Source: Campylorhamphus procurvoides
Lineage: Eukaryota > Chordata > Aves > Passeriformes > Dendrocolaptidae
NCBI GenBank assembly: GCA_013396655.1
Contig: WBMV01001018.1
Coordinates: forward strand, 2,312,778 to 2,376,777
Reading direction: 5' to 3'
Length of the DNA stretch: 64,000 nucleotides
This document shows, in pieces, positions 61,412-64,000 of the stretch. The position numbers were made by a program, and so were the translations under genes. Positions within the stretch are counted from its first letter, which is position 1, and every line of letters begins with the position of its first letter. The notes under the pieces are model-generated. The model was not told the origin of the DNA and did no database searches. It worked only from the letters and a program-made list of their open reading frames with translations.

Positions 61412-64000
61412 TTCCTGTTAAAAATAATTTCAATAAATTGTGTGTTTCTAAATCAACTTACATTTAGTCCAAATATTACCATTTTGATTCCAAAGTAGAC
61501 TGGGGAATTAATGCAGAATCCTACTTTAGATGCCTGACCATTGCCTGCATGTCCATTCCCTGCCCTCCCCTTGTACCCAGCTCATGGCTTATTTGACAAT
61601 TGAGATCATCTTGCTTTTTACACTATTACCTATTTCCTTTTTCAAACACAGAAGAATAAAATTCAGAGCCACGCCAAAAAAGCTGCTCTACAAAACACCA
61701 GCTGCATCTCCCCTCTCTGTTCCTAAAGCCTCCTCTGTCCATTCTGCAGGAGAAAAGGGCTCCTCGCCCCGCCTGGCCCTCCTGTGACTTGCTGTCCTCT
61801 GGCCCTGGGTTGGCACCAGAGCAGCCCCCACAATGCCTGAGGTGCCTGCAAGGCTTGGCCACCTGTGCCCTGCAGGCAGGTTTGCAATGCCACCCTTCCC
61901 TCTAGCAGGAACACTTCCCTTTGCAGTTCCCAAAGCCTGCCCACTCTGGAAACACAGGCTGCCTTCACTCTTGGGGGCTTGTGAGCACTGCAGTCCCTGA
62001 AGGCCACCTTACTGACAATTGACTAGTTCCTTGCATATCAAAGAGCAGAATTTGGCTTTGTGGACTGAGAAGCCCTTAATAATTAAACTGACACACAGAT
62101 ACGAGTCTGAATATTCAGTCCCACACGGTGGAAGCAGAGGGAGAGCATCAATGACATTATACCTACACATCTCCTCACTTCACAGGGTGCTTTCTGCATA
62201 GACAGTTTTCTTGCAAAAGAAAAGAAAGCACTGTCAATTAAACAAACTTCTGATCCCACATTTTTTCAGGTTTAACGCTTGTGAGAATAAGAAACAGAAT
62301 GGAGGATGGTTTGGTGACTTCTAAAACAGACGCTACATGAACAACTAATTGCTAACACAGAATGTGTGTGAAATATTGATTTAGTTTGTGTGGATAGGGA
62401 AGCAAGTCCCAACATACTTTCATCTGTTCTTAAATATAAATGAAAAAACAATACATTTACTCTAAGGTCACTGTGGGAACAGAGGATCAGCCGAAGCACA
62501 CGCAGCTTGTGATTTATATTCAGAACCCACCAGCAGCAAGAAAAGACAGGCTGATACCATCATCTTACAATCAGCTTTTGGATCATGTTGTGCATCTGAG
62601 AACGCCAGCAGAGTCCAAGGCTGTTTCTCAGCATTCTGCAAGCCTGTCTTGCTCAACAATCAAACATTTGCCTTTTCTATCCTTCAGTGCATGCAGCCAT
62701 ATAGAATACTAGTTTATTAGTAGTAATTAAAAATATGCAGGCACTAATTATCACATTCTTGGATGTCTTTTGAATAACAGTAAGAAAGTGTAAGGCCTGT
62801 AAGGAAGAAGATGCACAGGGCCATCAAAGTTCTCCAGGAGTCAGTGACAGACCTGCAATCACTCTTAAACACATGAAGAGATAATTGGGAGTTTAACTGT
62901 GTGTTCAGAACAAACAGTTCTGCACAGGGAGGGGGGAGGGTGCAAAATTGCAAAAGACATTGACAAGATGAAGGATACTTTCATATAGGGCAACGATCAA
63001 GTTAATTTGTAGGTAACTCTGGGAGCTCTCTGGGTACTCGGAAGGCTTAGCCAACAAGATTTCTTCAAGGTTGTTTGTTGCCTCTCCATCTGCTTCACAA
63101 GGAACTCTTGGCAAGCTTAACTCTATTTCCAGTTGCTAGAGAGACACTTTCAGCCTCAGGATGAGGTATTTCCTTCAATATATAGCATTTTAACTTAATT
63201 CTTAAATAATTTTCAGTGCTGAGATTGAGTTTGGAAGCAGAATTCACAAGTTTTCTCACAAAAACACCTAGCAGTTTATAAGACAAATATTGAAATGAAA
63301 ACCAGAAAAAGTTCAAAACTAACTGCAAAACATGATTGGTTTTGTGGTGATTTTTTTTTTCCATTTAAGCAGCCAAAGGCAAAAAATTCACAATGAATAA
63401 TTTATCTGTCATGTATCTTCTTTTTGTTCATAGAATATCCACTAGTATTTTGTTCCAACCTCAGGTACGTTGCCTTTTTAAGAAGACAGTTTCCCTAAAA
63501 ATTAAGCCACATTCTGAACTTTCTTGGCATGTTCAATACTCCAGAGTCAGAGAGTTGCACAGTGGAATAGAAATGAAGCAGAGCCATTCTGGCATGCACA
63601 TCTTCAAGTTTAAATTTAATATTAAGCTTCTGTGAGTGCACCCTCATAAAACTTTGAAGTGTATTCCTTTCCCTATTCTCCCCTGAGGAACTGACTAGCA
63701 GAAGAGAACCATGTGAATGATCTGAAAAGGAGGAGCATGAGAAAAGCAAATTAACTCAATGCAGTTCTTTGAACTACAAAGAAAAGCACTTGGCAAAGTC
63801 TGGATTTAGGGTATGACACTGCAGATTTACAGACTAGTAAAGAGCAGAAATTCAGCTCTTCTCAAATCTGCTGAGTAGAATATCTATCTACATGCTCATC
63901 ATCCAGCCAGCTGAAGCAAAGATAATCTTGCTTGCTCAGCCATTATTCAGATGAGCAGTTTCTAGGAGTGGAGTTGAAGTGGCAGAAAGTGTAATGCTGT
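61412..64000. other. Unique non-coding DNA, GC pocket at 61720-62010
   Basis: 61720-62010 is GC-rich, with three overlapping minus-strand frames and one plus-strand frame, a composition effect. GGGAGGGGGGAGGG occurs at 62927-62940. The rest is AT-rich unique sequence with no gene recognised up to the window end. Confidence 0.4.

Noticed and set aside
61720..62010. GC-rich pocket considered as a CpG island or promoter
   Set aside because: CpG dinucleotides are few and no start-site signals or divergent frames are present.
1..64000. tRNA, rRNA, snRNA and CRISPR signatures
   Set aside because: I looked for T-loop GGTTCGAATCC-like words, U1/U2/U6 start motifs and regularly spaced repeats, and found none.

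Overview
The window looks like nuclear DNA of a bird, probably a passerine. It is AT-rich, poor in CpG and almost free of interspersed repeats. The one clear transposon is a fragment of the avian LINE family CR1 (8835-9270). There are vertebrate-style splice-site motifs but no long open frame that matches a protein I recognise. I see no bacterial-style gene, operon, CRISPR array, tRNA, rRNA or known small RNA, and no CpG island that would mark a housekeeping promoter. I read it as intergenic or intronic sequence, a 'gene desert' with islands of conserved-looking regulatory DNA.

Layout. 1-8834 is mostly unique AT-rich sequence with small microsatellites and a strong hairpin beside a (TA)n run (6956-6985). 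8835-9270 is the CR1 fragment. 9271-15000 is again unique sequence. Between 15087 and 29628, on the minus strand, lie six short segments with plausible acceptor and donor sites. Five of them (29544-29628, 28128-28195, 25416-25543, 17940-17983, 16912-16952) join in one open reading phase. This may be part of an unrecognised multi-exon gene or lncRNA. The product is not identified, and strong donor motifs are common enough by chance that the set stays tentative. 27085-27155 is a G/T tract able to form a G-quadruplex, and 33721-33815 is its A/C counterpart.

From 30000 to 64000 there is no convincing gene. TAATTA-rich blocks (30040-30660, 36170-37000, 47090-48450, 56760-57290) have the texture of conserved non-coding elements. 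They alternate with GC-richer pockets (32280-32790, 48650-49060, 61720-62010). A single unresolved base sits at 32243 at the end of a 16-A run. At 58858-59140 an A/C-tailed segment of about 250 bp is flanked by an exact 16-bp direct repeat, which resembles a retroposed insertion with its target-site duplication.

No coordinated gene system is visible. The most rewarding places to check are the phase-compatible exon chain, the retroposon-like insertion, the regulatory-looking blocks, and the long open frames on both strands around 49162-49797.
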